A stretch of 64,000 nucleotides of DNA from Opisthocomus hoazin (Eukaryota > Chordata > Aves > Opisthocomiformes > Opisthocomidae): positions 23,120,810-23,184,809 of the forward strand of contig NC_134414.1 in NCBI RefSeq assembly GCF_030867145.1, read 5' to 3'. A program made the translations under genes and the position numbers. The notes beneath the pieces are model-generated. The model was given only the letters and a program-made list of their open reading frames with translations, was not told where the DNA came from and did not search any database. Below, in pieces: positions 35,212 through 47,600 of this stretch. Every line of letters starts with the position of its first letter. The stretch's first letter is position 1.

Positions 35212-38200
35212 ACAATAAGAACATCAGAGCAATTAGAGCAGTGTTTAAAGATCTTATAGTTACACAATGTCGGGGCAGAACAGATTGATCCTCTGCAAAT
35301 GACATTTCTTAAGTGCACTTCCTTTTGCAGAATACTGCACACCCGTGTTAAGAACTACATAACCCTGTGACCATGCAGCCACGGGTTTTGGTGAGCACAA
35401 AAGCGGGATGTCTAGTGCTTTCATCTAGCCGATACAGGTGTAAGTGTCTATACACAACGACAGGCAAGAAGGACTCACAAACCAGAACTTCTACATGATT
35501 TAAATATTTAAAAAACATGACTTCTCTGTTTCCTCCACCCGAGATGTCTTTAGATGCCTATTTTTAGAAAAGAACAGACGGAAATCAGTTTAATTAAACA
35601 GAATATTCCTACATGTATCAGAGTGTGATACAAAGCTTGCCTAACTCTAATCATTTTACTGTTATCAGGACTCGTTACTCCAGCATTCAGGAGGTTAGTA
35701 ATGTCCCAGGTCTCCCCTACTGTACAAACACAGAAAAATAATTACCCAGAATTATTTCTAAATTATGGACTTTAGGGTTTAATTTTGGAATGTGTACACC
35801 AACAACAAGCATGTTCTCAAAGCCTACTCATGTTTGAGTTTCTCAAAAAGAAAGAATTATTTTAATAACTTGAAATATTGGGAAGAATTAGAAATTCTGA
35901 GAGGAATGATGGAAAGGTTTCTATGCCATTTGCCCTACTGTCCTGCTAGATGGTGTTACTGAACCACATGTACTGCAACACCATTAAAAAAAACCCCACA
36001 AACAAAAAAACTCAGAAGCACTTCAGCAACTGTCCACAGAGATTTTTTTGGAAAAATGAAATTATGACCTTACTTCTCTGATAAACAACGGGTACACATT
36101 CTCAGTAGCTTACACCAATTCATGTACAATGGGCTTCCCATGTCCAATTCTAGGCAGTGACACAACTTCTGATTTGGAAAGGTTTAACGTACAAGAATTT
36201 TTTAAAGTCAGATTCCTCACAAGCTGCCTTCAATTGAGAAACAAGCTATTATCTGCTGGTATCACTTCTGTTATCCTTGGCCTGTTCCTAACTGGAATAT
36301 ACATAAGAATATTGGAATATATGTAAGAAGTACATTTCATTCTCCTAATGAACACACTTCTACATTTTGTATGTCAGCTGAAAACAAAATACAAAACTTT
36401 GCTTTCAGCTAACTTCAATACTTTCAGAAATACTTAGATCATAATTGTAATTCCGATACAACAATTCGCATGCAAAAAACACTATCAGAAAAGAATGGTT
36501 ATCCTCTTGTTTAAAAATCTCGGAATAATTTATAACTGAATTACACGTCACTTTTTTTATTTTTACACTGATATGTCTTGTCCAAATAACCGTGTGTCTT
36601 ACAATTCCCAAGAAGAAAAGGTGTTCATCATCACAGGTAGGAATTTACCACTGAGAAAATGCACTGTTCTCAGTATTATATTTACTGTGATTTCCTACAA
36701 TGATGTCACTGTTTCTCCAGAGGAAGCATTTCCAAAGTCAGTACTAACTTCTTTCAGGCTTTTAGTTAAGGTAATTAATTAAAGTTATTTCAGTTACTTG
36801 TTTTTATAATTTGATTTTACTGTGAGGGAATGAAACACCTGTAACTGCAGAATAGTATATTTTTACACAAAAAGCAACAACACACCCAGTAGTATTTCGC
36901 ATTTTTGTAAATCTTGCAATACTAATTCACTTTTTATCCCCACAAAGTTAATTCAATAAAAACCCCCTAAAAAAATAATCTTTGATATTCTACAAAACCA
37001 CACTCCCTTTACTATAATTTAATTCTCTTTCCCAGCATAGCACAATAAACTGCAAATGACAGTATTAACAAAGAAATACTGATTTTGTGTAGTAACGTCC
37101 CCGGTCCTAAAATAATTTTTATCATTTTTTGGAAATATATTGATTTCTTTTAAGGAGTGTGTTTTTTCCCCTCTTGAAATAGGAACCCCAAACTGAGTAA
37201 ATTTTGTTAGAATACTTTAAGTATTAATTTTTCAGGGAATAAAGAATTAATTTTGTGTATTTTTTACCCAAAACTATTTGAAGATATACTCAGTTTAGTT
37301 CCATCTTTGGACAGAACTAAACTATTGTTTGGGAATGTTCTCATTTTGAGTAGTAAAGATCATTACATAGGTACAGCAAAATAAATAATGTGATATTTGA
37401 TGGATTAAAGTTTAGCATAACCCTAAATCCAGTATTTCATTCCTCTGCTATACTTAGCATTATTCTGTGCCTCTCAGTTCAGTTCTCTCTGCCTCAATCT
37501 TTGTTTTCTATCCAGATAAAGTAAAATAGGTAGCTCAGATAATGAGTAGTCAAAGTTCTGGTTTGTTCATTGTTACTAGTATTTGTAATAGAAAGTGTAT
37601 TAGCAAAAGTTAGCACATTAAGTCTTCTTTAATTCAATAATCATGGTCTATTTTCAGCATGGCTGCCATTACCCTTACTTCCAGTGGCACAGAGGCCGCA
37701 CAGTGTTCTTCATAAAGACAGATATCACATTTTATTGTTTAAAAAAAAAATGAATTCAATCTGCCCTCATGAAAAATCATAACCCCTGTGCTGTAAGGTG
37801 AACAGAGATAGCAATCTGGTTTTTTCCCCATAGGCACACTGTTGTGTATCTCTTACTGAGCTAAACAGGCGACACTGACTACAATGAAAGTAGGATTTTT
37901 TTGTGCTTTTCTGAAGAATTGTCTAGTGGTTAGCGGAAGAAGAAAAACAACTATTCGTAAAAAGCAAAGAAAAGGTGAAAAATAATACCATCTAATTTAT
38001 TCTCATTCTCCATTCACTAATACTACTGAAGATGTTTTTTTTCTTCTTGCTGCAGGACAACAACGCCCAGGTTGAGATAATTCCGGACCAAAGATGTGAC
38101 ACAACCCATTTCTCAAAGGATACACTTTAAAACATTCTTCTAATGCTTACATTAATTAAAAGATTTATTTCTGTATATCAGAGTCAGAAAATTCATCCAG

Positions 38201-41200
38201 TACGCAAAGAAAAAGTGGTTAAGCAGTGATCAGATACTTCATAGCATTTTAACCATACAGTGATGAAAACCTCAGTGTTCATCTTAGTATCAATTGCAGC
38301 AATCATTGCCTTCACTACAAATGTGTGTTGCCCATAATACATAAATACAGGAAGGACATCACTTCCAAGGGCAACGCAAAGATATTTATCTGCACTGGCT
38401 GGAGGGTTCTCAGAAATCCAGGTCCTGTGTCTTTCTTCAGGGTCAATAGATTCTCCAGCGAGTAATTCTTAAAGCCAGTGTAACTCATCCAAAAATCACA
38501 TCAACAATTTTAAAGGGGTGCCTTGATACAAATAATGATTAAATTACATCAAACAAAACCAGAGGGCTCACAGAATATTTGAGCTGTCACCATTAAGTTC
38601 AACAATACCTAAATCTAAATTTGAACAGCCACAACTCAGTATTTTAGCTGAGAACAATTCCAAGCTTGCTTTTGTAGTATTAAATAAACTTCAGCTGTAC
38701 AGTACTACTCTCAGTGCTGCTGAAATACAGAGCTAGGCAATTGTTAAGCCCTAATCTTACATATGGATTGTGAAGGGAGTCATTTTTTCTTTCTGTGCTT
38801 GGAAAACATGCAGATTAAGAAAGTAATGAAACTTCTTCATCTGTATTTCATGACATTCATGCAGAAATACCCACTAGGGAGTGACAGAGAATCTTTCTCA
38901 GAAAGTAATCCAATTCAACGGTATGAAAAGCAAGGACTTCATGAATCTTGGGATCATTTAATAAGAACTGGAAGTCATATATTGTTTGGGTCACTTAGGA
39001 AATCATTTCTCTGAGACAAATATTGAAAAGTTGGCAGATCATAAAAACTGGCATGGCATTCTGTTTAAGAGTCAATGTTGTGCCATTAATTACTGACTTT
39101 AGTACATGCACACAGTTTGTGGATGCGAGGGGGGCGAGACAAAGAGAATACGCAAAGGAGAGAATAAATTTTAAAAGCTATGATATTATGTATATATCCC
39201 TCTACAGGAGAGAAATAATTATCATCTAGCATCTATAGACTTGCTAGTTACTATTTCTATTTCTCTTTCTGATGATGTCACCAAAAAAATTAATCACTAT
39301 GTATCATGTGTGTGAAATACGGTATTTTAATTATTTATAATTTTCATAGAATCACAGAATGGTTTTATTTATAATTTTATTTGTACATGTATATGTTTAT
39401 GTACTTATATAGACACATGCACACATACACAAACATAAATAACTACACAGCTAAGTTACACACACTACCAGATTATGACATCTGGTGTATTTATGATTTT
39501 ATTATACTGGTATATCTAAAAAATGTCCCTTAGCAATTATTTAGAAACTTAATATGTCCTTGTCTGACTAAAATTTCTTAAACTCAGTCCACATTTTCTT
39601 TCACTTCTTGTGACAGTCTAAAATCTTGGGATTTAGGTTTTTATCTTTGAAATTACCTAGATTTTGCAAACCAGTATGAGAAAAAAATGCAAATACAAAC
39701 CAGTATGAGAAACTCATACTGGTTTCAGACTCATGTATTATCACTTTCACTGCATTTCAAACTCTTGTTAAAAATTCATCCCTTAGATGATGTTGTTATT
39801 ACCTTAAACTTACTTTAACGCTATGAAGCCTCTCCCTTAAATCCCAGGCAAAATTTCTCTTGACTTCTTGACTTCACTTAATCTGTGAGTGAAAGTGTGG
39901 CCTGAGCAAAGGAAAACTGCAAGAAGTGCAGGGCTGAGCCCAGGAGGAGAACTTCACCCCACCTGTTAAACTCCTTGTCCCCTGGCATAACAAACCTTTG
40001 CTCCAATTTTCTACTCGCAGGAAAAAAAACAGGAACAAAAAGTAACCCCTTTTCTCCCCTAGAATACTCCACTGCCATCTTAGAGCTCTACGTTGGAATT
40101 AAAAGACAGTGACTTACCAATAAAACTCTGAAAGGTGTGAAGGGTGTGGAGCTACCAGGGGACTACGGAATCGCTGTCAAACACGAGGGCGACAGTCCCT
40201 ACATCCCGAGTGAGTGAAGCATGAATGAGACAGGTCTGTCAGATGTCCACATACGATCAGCCACACGGATCTAAAAACTGCACAGTAAGGAGTGTCCCGC
40301 CCCCCGCCGCAGATACACAAAGGAAAGACAAGCCTTTCTGGCGTTCAAAGACTCAAGACCCTTTTTCACTGCAGAGAAGCAGGTACCCCAACAGATAGGA
40401 ATCAGTCTCAGGGGACTTCAGGCAAGTTAAAGTAACTGCAAGGGAGATGGTGCTATAGACCTTGTTCAAAGTATGTTTTTGTCTTATGGGAACCATTAAA
40501 TCTTCTTCTAGTTTAATTCTAAAATGTTCCAGTAGGATTTTCCCTTTTCCCTTTAAATTTCCCTTAGAGAGAAACTCTAGTAGCTCTGGCTACTCAGTTC
40601 AACTCCTTCTTCCTATCTGTGCCAGTGTCTCTAAGACCTAACACACACTCAGGATTCCCAGTAAATCCTAGGTTTATGTGATTTCTTCAGTGTGTCAGGG
40701 ACAAACCCAAATACTTGTCTGATACTCTTTTTGCCTACAGGAAAAAAAAAAACAAACAACTTTTCTTGTTTATAACATTAACAAACTTTTGCCTAATCAA
40801 GCTATAAATATCTTCCAAAGAATATTTATTCATCTCAAATACTTTGCATCCCTTGAGAGAACAAGCAAGTTACTGGTATGTTTTTAGTAACTCTCAGACC
40901 AAAGATGTAACCAGAGTGAGGTAAAACCCTGGTCAATGCAGGGAGGCCACCCAGCTGTTTTTCTCGCTGTCAGGAGAAAGTGTTGGTAAGAGCCAGGTAA
41001 CTCAGAACTCACCTCAAGAAACCCCAGAACCATCTTGGGTTGCACTCGTTAACACCATCATTCTGTGCGGCACCGCTTACAAGGCTAAAAGGAATTCTGG
41101 CTCTGCTTTATATTTAGGATTTAACTTCACTCCCAGTGTAAAACTGGCTTGAAATGCACACCAATGTTCAAATGTTCATGGCGACCCTTAAAGAAGAAAT

Positions 41201-41320
41201 CACACACCCTACAAGTGCACGCTTGGGTGAGCAACGGCCACAACAATCCCGGATACAAATGGTACGTGGTGCTTCCCCCTCCACCGCGTTTTCTGAGGTG
41301 TTTTGTGAGGTGTGGACGCT
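35212..41320 (-). other. GJA3: Putative GJA3 intron 1, non-coding
   Basis: About 6.1 kb of AT-rich sequence separates the coding exon from the upstream CpG island. It holds no recognisable coding exon. Notable content is a hairpin with direct repeats at 39665-39725 (separate entry) and a tiny CR1-like tail remnant ('catagaatcacagaatggtt') near 39347-39366. A minus-strand GTAAGT preceded by TTG at about 40119-40124 could act as an alternative donor for a further non-coding exon. Confidence 0.5.
39665..39725. repeat. Direct repeats plus a perfect hairpin
   Basis: The word CAAACCAGTATGAGAAA occurs at 39667-39683 and again at 39696-39712. The second copy also forms a perfect hairpin with 39713-39725: 13-bp arms (AAACCAGTATGAG and its complement) around the loop AAA. 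So one word is present twice direct and once inverted within 60 bp, inside the putative GJA3 intron. Confidence 0.8.
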
Positions 41321-42560
41321 TCTCCCTGCCACGCCGGGCTCAGTTCAGCCAGCACCGCTGCCTGCCGACGGTACCCTCGGGCAGGAGCAGCGGACGCCCA
41401 CACCACGGACCACCGAGGACGAGCTTAACGCAGTAAGTCCCTCTCTGCTACTCCTCCTCAGGACGATGCGCAGCCCTCGGCCTCGCCCTGCCCTTCCCCG
41501 GCGCCCAGCCCGGGGCCGAGGGGCACGGCAAGCGGGCGGAGGCCCCCGGCCGGCTCCCGACCCCCCTCCCCGGGCGCCCTGCAGCCGGCTGCCGAGCGGC
41601 ACACCCCAGGGCCGCGCTACTTACGCTTGGCGGGAGGAAGGCTGTTTTAAGAAGCAAAAGCTTAACTCGGTCAGAAGAGTCCAGACAGCATTGGCGCATA
41701 GCTCATTTAACGGGACGGGGGGGGGAAGAACAAGAAGCCCCCGAACTTCGCTCGGGCTGTGGAACAGAGCGGCGGAGGTGGGAGCAGGGGGGCGCGGCGG
41801 GACGCGCCGGGAGGCCGGTGCCCAGCTCGCTACCTGCTGCCCCGGCTGGCAACGCGGCCCGCCGCCTGCCCACAGCCCCCCGGCGGCCGGGGACCTCTGA
41901 CGGCCTCCGCTGCCGGCATCGGGCACCCGTCCCTCCCCCTCTCCCCTCCCCTCCCCTCGCCCGCCTCCCACAGCTTCTCCTCAGCCGGGAAGCTCCGAGC
42001 GGAGCGGCCGGGGGGGGCTCGCCCTCCTCTCCCCGGCTTTTAAAGAGCTGTCGCTGTGCAGATCATCCATCCGCCTCCGCGGGCCAGGGTGGGATTTCCT
42101 GAGAAATAAACAGCTTCTTCGTCCGAAAGGATAAAAGCGTAGCAAACCCCTCCCCGGCGGGGTTTCCGCCCGCCTGACGGGGCTCCGCTCGGGAGCCGCC
42201 ACCTGCACGCTTCTCCCCTCAGAAGCGGCGGTCCCGGCCGCCCGGGGGGCGCTCGGTAACCGGGGACACGGCTGCCGCACCTTGCCGGCCCTGGCAGAGG
42301 GGTCGGCGGTCCGGCGGCCCCCGCCCGGCGCGGGGCTGCGGCCGGGAAAGCCGCGTCCCACCCGGCCTCGCCCGCCTTCAGCACGCGCTCCCTCACGGGG
42401 CGCAGCAGCGCCGCCCGGCGGCGGCCCCGCGCGCCTCTCGCCCCTCGCGCGCCGGCCGTTGGCGGGCTCGTAACGGCTCGCCGGGGCCGGCCGGCTGCCG
42501 CGGAGAGCTGCCGTACGGTTCCCTTACCGCCCGTAAGGCCTTTCGTCCGTGAGGTGTTAG
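41321..42560 (-). promoter_or_regulatory. GJA3: CpG island, candidate GJA3 promoter and exon 1
   Basis: A strongly GC- and CpG-rich block stands out sharply from the AT-rich flanks. It lies 6-7 kb upstream of the GJA3 coding exon, where a non-coding first exon is expected. Minus-strand donor candidates are GTAAGT after CCAAGC (exon end 41625) and GTAGCG after GCAG (exon end 41834). A TATA-like TTTAAAA on the minus strand at 42038-42044 would place transcription start near 42010. A second possible TATA element, TTTATAAA at 42821-42828, lies just upstream of the island. Which start and donor are used cannot be decided from sequence. Reading frames of 80-130 codons inside the island are typical GC-rich artefacts. 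Confidence 0.7.
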
Positions 42561-45500
42561 ATACACCTTAAAGCAAAAATTAAAGAAAAAAATCCCAAAC
42601 AACAAAAAGCTCTTCATAAAAAGGAAGGTTTTTTTCCTCAGAGGAGGTAAACTTTGCGGCTGCCACCTACGTGTCCCGTATACAGGGCCCCAAAGGGCTG
42701 CCAGCCCCGTGAACCGGGCTGCTGCATGGGCGGCAGCTGCTGCCCTCCGGCTGAGATGGACCCTCTGGTTCTCAGAGCGAAGGCGGCATCGCATCAGCTC
42801 CGTCAAGACACTTGTCGAATTTTATAAATGACAAGCCAGGGTCTTCAAAGTTTGAGAGCCCACACCTAGGACTGAGCCAGCGGTAAGAAACGAAGGCATT
42901 ATGGATAATTTTTCTGAAAAGTTTCTTCCCACAGGCTCTCGTCAGTCAAGATGAGCTGTCAAGCTGTTGTGCGCAGACCCTTTGAAAAACCACATCAGCT
43001 GCAACTGTTTTCAAAACAATGATTTAAAGTTGGGTCTTGATATTTCCCGTATTGGTATTCAAAAATATTGCCATCACCTATATTTTGGTTAGGCTTTTCT
43101 GTGTACTTTAGCATTGCCCTGAGGAAGGAAAACATTAGACGGAATGACTTAAAGTGGCATGACGACTCTTCAGCAATAACGTATGGGTTTTGGGTTTCTG
43201 TTGATAGCTACTGGACAGTCAGAGAGCTGAAAACTTTACCACACCAGGTCATTCCCAAGGCTTTCTGTTGCTCTACTCAGTAAAAACACCATCAAAGAGA
43301 AATTCTGAAATGCTTTGAGGAGCTGTGTGTAGCAGAGGACTGGTGACAAACGGAAATAGACCATCCCCATGTTCATGCATCCTGGCAACACCTGGTTGCT
43401 CCCTGTAAATCTTTCAGCTAAAAACACTAGGGAGGAAGAACTCTATTGACCTAACGACTAGTGGTGGCACAAGGACAAATGACTCTATTAAGAGATGGCT
43501 GATATATCTGAAACACTGAGCTGCCACGATTGTAAGTGTAGTAGTATCACAGTGCGGATCCTGAAGCAGCGCGGCATGGGAGGCTGTGTTAGGGTGTGGG
43601 AGGGAATCCCAGCAGCCCCAGTAACTCCTGACATTATAACTTCCTTCACGCAGTGAAGTCACTCAGCTCATCAGATCAGCTGAAGGGCAGGAGGTTTGTT
43701 TTCAGGGAAAGGTAGAGAGAGATCTGTCACTTTCAACCATCTGTCCATCTGCAGGAAGCACTGGGTGTTTCCATGATGGCTTTTTCAGTCTCTGGAAGGT
43801 TTCAAGTGGTATTTCCCAACATCTGTACAAAATGGCCTTGACACCTTTTTGTAAGAAAAATATTCTTACCCAGGAGAGCAGTGAGGTTCTAGAGCAGCGT
43901 TTACATACTGCTGCAGAAGGTTTTTAACATAGAATTCAATAAATTTCAAATTTATAAATATTATTCAAATGACTAATCTGATGCAGTGCCTGCCTACCAT
44001 GGGACTACAGCCACCAGCTAACAATTTCAAAGAAACTGGTACAAAGAAAGAAGATCAAAAATAGATACCAAGCTTTATGAAATGATAAAAAGATCTCGTA
44101 AGTTAAGGAGATATATCTTGATCTTAGTCTGAACCTGAGTTGCTGCTCAGCAAGAAAAATGGACCTTTTTCAGATCAGTGTTGATCCAAAAGAGTGTCTT
44201 CCCTCATGCTGTTTCTAATTTAAGCATCTATTTTGAAGTACAGAAGAGGACCACTCCTGCCATAACTGTGCATCCAAGCACAGTTTAGTGGAAGGACCCC
44301 TAAACCGCGGTACATGTCGTTAGTCGTACAGAAGCCACGCAAAGAGGTACATGGCTCGGCAGTGCGCACAGCAGTTCTGTCCACACAGTCAGCCTGAGAA
44401 AAGAGCTACAAATGCCCTCAGCTCAGCTTGTTGCGTGCGGCACTGCGTGGTGTGGCAATAGAAAGCATTGCGCTTGATATGCCGCTGCCCTACAGAAGAT
44501 GGCACTAAAGATATTTAAATGCTGAGAAGGGGTACTGCTACCGCAGGAGGCACAGTTTGAACCAAGGATTTAAGTCTCCTTCTCTAGTTGTTTTCTACGT
44601 GGATGAAAAATTTTAGAACTAATTAATAAATAAAATGGTAATAAAAAAGACTGAATTAGTAGTTTAATCTCGTATTATACAATAATTATTATTATTGTCC
44701 CAATTAGCGATTAGTGTTCTGTTAGACACTACTGACAAGGCCGTCAGAGAATAGCATATTAACAAGTAGGAACTGGTGACATGAAGAATTATTCTTATTT
44801 CTAGTTTGTAAGAAGAGTTATTGTTACTTCTAGTTTATAGGAACAGAGGCACAGGAAGACTTAAGGACTCGTCCTACTTTATGTGGCTCTGAGAGTGGCA
44901 CTGAGATCCTAGGATGGCATTTTACCCACCAGAACAGGCTTCCTCTCGAAAGCCTTTTAGAAACTGCAGAAAGTCTCCTAATACAACAAAAAAACCCAGA
45001 TGCCTCCGGGATATGTAGCAGTGAGATGCTGTCAGGTCATCTTCATGGAAGCAGAAGCTCCACGTGAGATGTAGCAGAGGAAGAACTATAACTGTACAAG
45101 CCAGGCATCTGTTAGGAGGAAGAATCAAAAAAGAGAGACACAGGACATGCAGAATCCTAAGAGGAATGATGCTTTTTGTCATTCTGTCACTGTGTGATGC
45201 TCTTTTTTCCACACTACTGGCAGAAATATGAAGAAATAAAAATACTGATATTTGAAATACATTCATGCCTGCCACAAGCCTTGCAGACAGCTAACTGAGC
45301 TGAAAACAAATCAAAACGCAGAGTTCAAACAGTTCTTCTGCTGAGTTAGTGAGTTAAATCAACTCATACAAAGGTTGAGGGGAGATTCGTCGCAGCAAGG
45401 GAGAAGATGGCCAGTAGGTGAGAAGCAGGGCCAGTAGAGAGGAGCAGAGAGCAGGGAAGGGTACAGCGGCAAAAGAGGGAAAAGGCAGCAAGACTTTTGA

Positions 45501-46639
45501 CTTTCTAGCAGCAGTCACTTATGGAAATGCAGCCAGAGGCTGTGGTTTGAAATTACAGTGTGTGTAGCAGTAAATACAACTTAACATGTTGCCATCTCCT
45601 CCACCCCTTCCACTAACTCCCCACAGCTCTCCTTGCCCAACACCATGGCCTACTGCCCCACAGTCACGTCAGCATGAAAGTTCATGTGGCCTCCCTGTAA
45701 GCCAGATCAAGGAATTGATCCAGCTAAAAAACAATCCAGCAAAGCAAAACATTTGTTTCTTCATCAGCTACAACAGTCGGCCAATCCAGTGCTGAGCACA
45801 GCTGTGCAAACAACTGTGCTGGCACGGTAAAGGTCCTGGAGTGGAGGCACTGTGTTGAGTGGGGCGGGAGAGAGACACAGGCAGGATAAGAATGGACAGG
45901 AAGGGATGACATCAGTGTTAATACCTTAAACTAGTACTACCAGCAAACAACTCTTAGTGCCAAACCACAACCAAAGCTCCTGAACAGCAATGTTCTTTTT
46001 TATTGTATTCAGGATAGGAGCAAACACGGTATGTTTTACCAGGAATATACCTTGCTGACATGGATGATGAATCTGTAAAGGCCTCCAGTATTGGGTACCT
46101 TCCACAGAAAGGAACAGCAATAGATATCTTGCTTTGCAATAGAAAAACAAGCTCATGTGCAGGAAAATTTCTCTACAAAATTCGAACTGCTGCACAATGT
46201 CTGCCTTTGAAATGAAAGAAACCAGTAACACAAAATGGCATGCTATTGCTGTGAAACTGCACCTGGACGCAGACTAGGCTTCGGTGAACTCTACCAATGT
46301 TTGCATATATAGTCAACTGGGCAGCAAAACTGAAAATTGATCTGGGTTTCAGTCTTCCTCCTGTTGGGAGGAGTGCCTATTTTGTGAGACACAAAACAGA
46401 GGCAGAAGGAGCTTTCTACTCACAGTGATAAGGAGAAAAAAAAAATCCATCACCAACTTCATTTATATTAATTATATTAATTACAATTTTATTTACTCTC
46501 AATGCCACCTCATATGCTTTGTCAGGTGGAATGTATCATTACAATTGCTAAAAGCAGAAAGGAACTATGCTGACAGAGATCATGCTGGATAGGCCCTGCA
46601 CTGACAAGTAGAATTGAATTTATGTGAAAAAGATTTTGA
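42561..46639. other. Intergenic upstream of GJA3, possible SINE relic
   Basis: No gene was recognised. About 44795-44925 resembles a minus-oriented MIR-type SINE ('ggaacagaggcacaggaaga', then 'cttaaggactcgtcctactt'). The remainder is unassigned and could hold lens enhancers, but none can be identified by eye. Confidence 0.4.
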
Positions 46640-47600
46640 TTCGGCAGCTGAGCTTTGGCTCAGCAAAAGGAACCTGTACAACTGACTCAGCTGGAGTCCC
46701 CTTCCTCATGGATTTTAGAAGTTCCCTCTGTCCTAGAGCAGAGTCCTATACCTAGACCATCCTCAACAGATGTTGGGCTGAGTTGCCATTTAACAATCTT
46801 CAATGATGGAAAGTCTGTTATCCAACTCAATGCTTACCCCTCTTCGCAGAGAGGTTTTTGCGGTGACTAGCCCACATCTCATTGCAACTTAAGCCTATTA
46901 TTTCTTGTCCTGTTGCCAGTGGATGTAAAGAGCAACATCTTCATCTTCTTTGGCATAATCTTTTACATATTTGAAGAGTGCTGTTGGGTTGGGTCTTTCC
47001 TCAGACTTTTCCAGGCCAACTCATTTCTTTCAGGCTTTCCTCACAGGTTCTGTGTTTTAGACATTTGGTCGTATATTATTCCTGACTCCTGGATTTCTGC
47101 AGCTGAGAAATGGGCTTTTTGGACAGATCGTGCCCCAAAGCATGGTCCAGATAAGGACTTTCAGATCCTAACAAGAGTAGAGACATTATTTCAAACATCC
47201 TAGTTTTGACAAACCTTTAATGCATACCAGTATGATATTCTTCCAAACCAACGTTATTGACTCATATTCCACTGATGATTTACTACAAACTCCATCTCTT
47301 CTCTATGAAACTGTTCTTTGGTTCAGAACAGATCTCCATCCTACATTTCTGCAAGTGCTTACTGTTTCACAATAGTAGCATTTAGTCCTTCCTAACACCT
47401 CAAGCTTCTTTTGTTAAACCATTTCTCCTGGTGATAAAGATCAGATTGAATTCTAAGCCTATCTTCCCACGTACCTGCAGCTCCTCCCAGCTGCATACAT
47501 GTTATCCAATTTGGTGGATCCTTACACTCTGACAATGAGTCGTTAATAACTATATTACTGGTATACACAAAAGCTTTTAGCACGGCAGAGGCAGAAATTA
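46640..47600 (-). mobile_element. Ancient CR1-clade LINE relic
   Basis: Read on the minus strand, this is a strongly eroded CR1-type ORF2 3' half. In plus-strand order it shows 'caatgatggaaagtctgtta', 'cttaagcctattatttcttg', 'catatttgaagagtgctgtt', 'attgactcatattccactga' and 'cagctcctcccagctgcata'. These correspond, in the right order, to the stretch from the 3' UTR through the C-terminal region to the SQL and SKFADD area of old sauropsid CR1 families. All frames are broken. Its age looks far greater than that of copies B-E. The edges are approximate. Confidence 0.65.

Noticed and set aside
41154-42473. Open frames up to 248 codons in the GJA3 CpG island
   Set aside because: The composition artefact is the same as in the other island; no conserved domain or plausible start context was seen.
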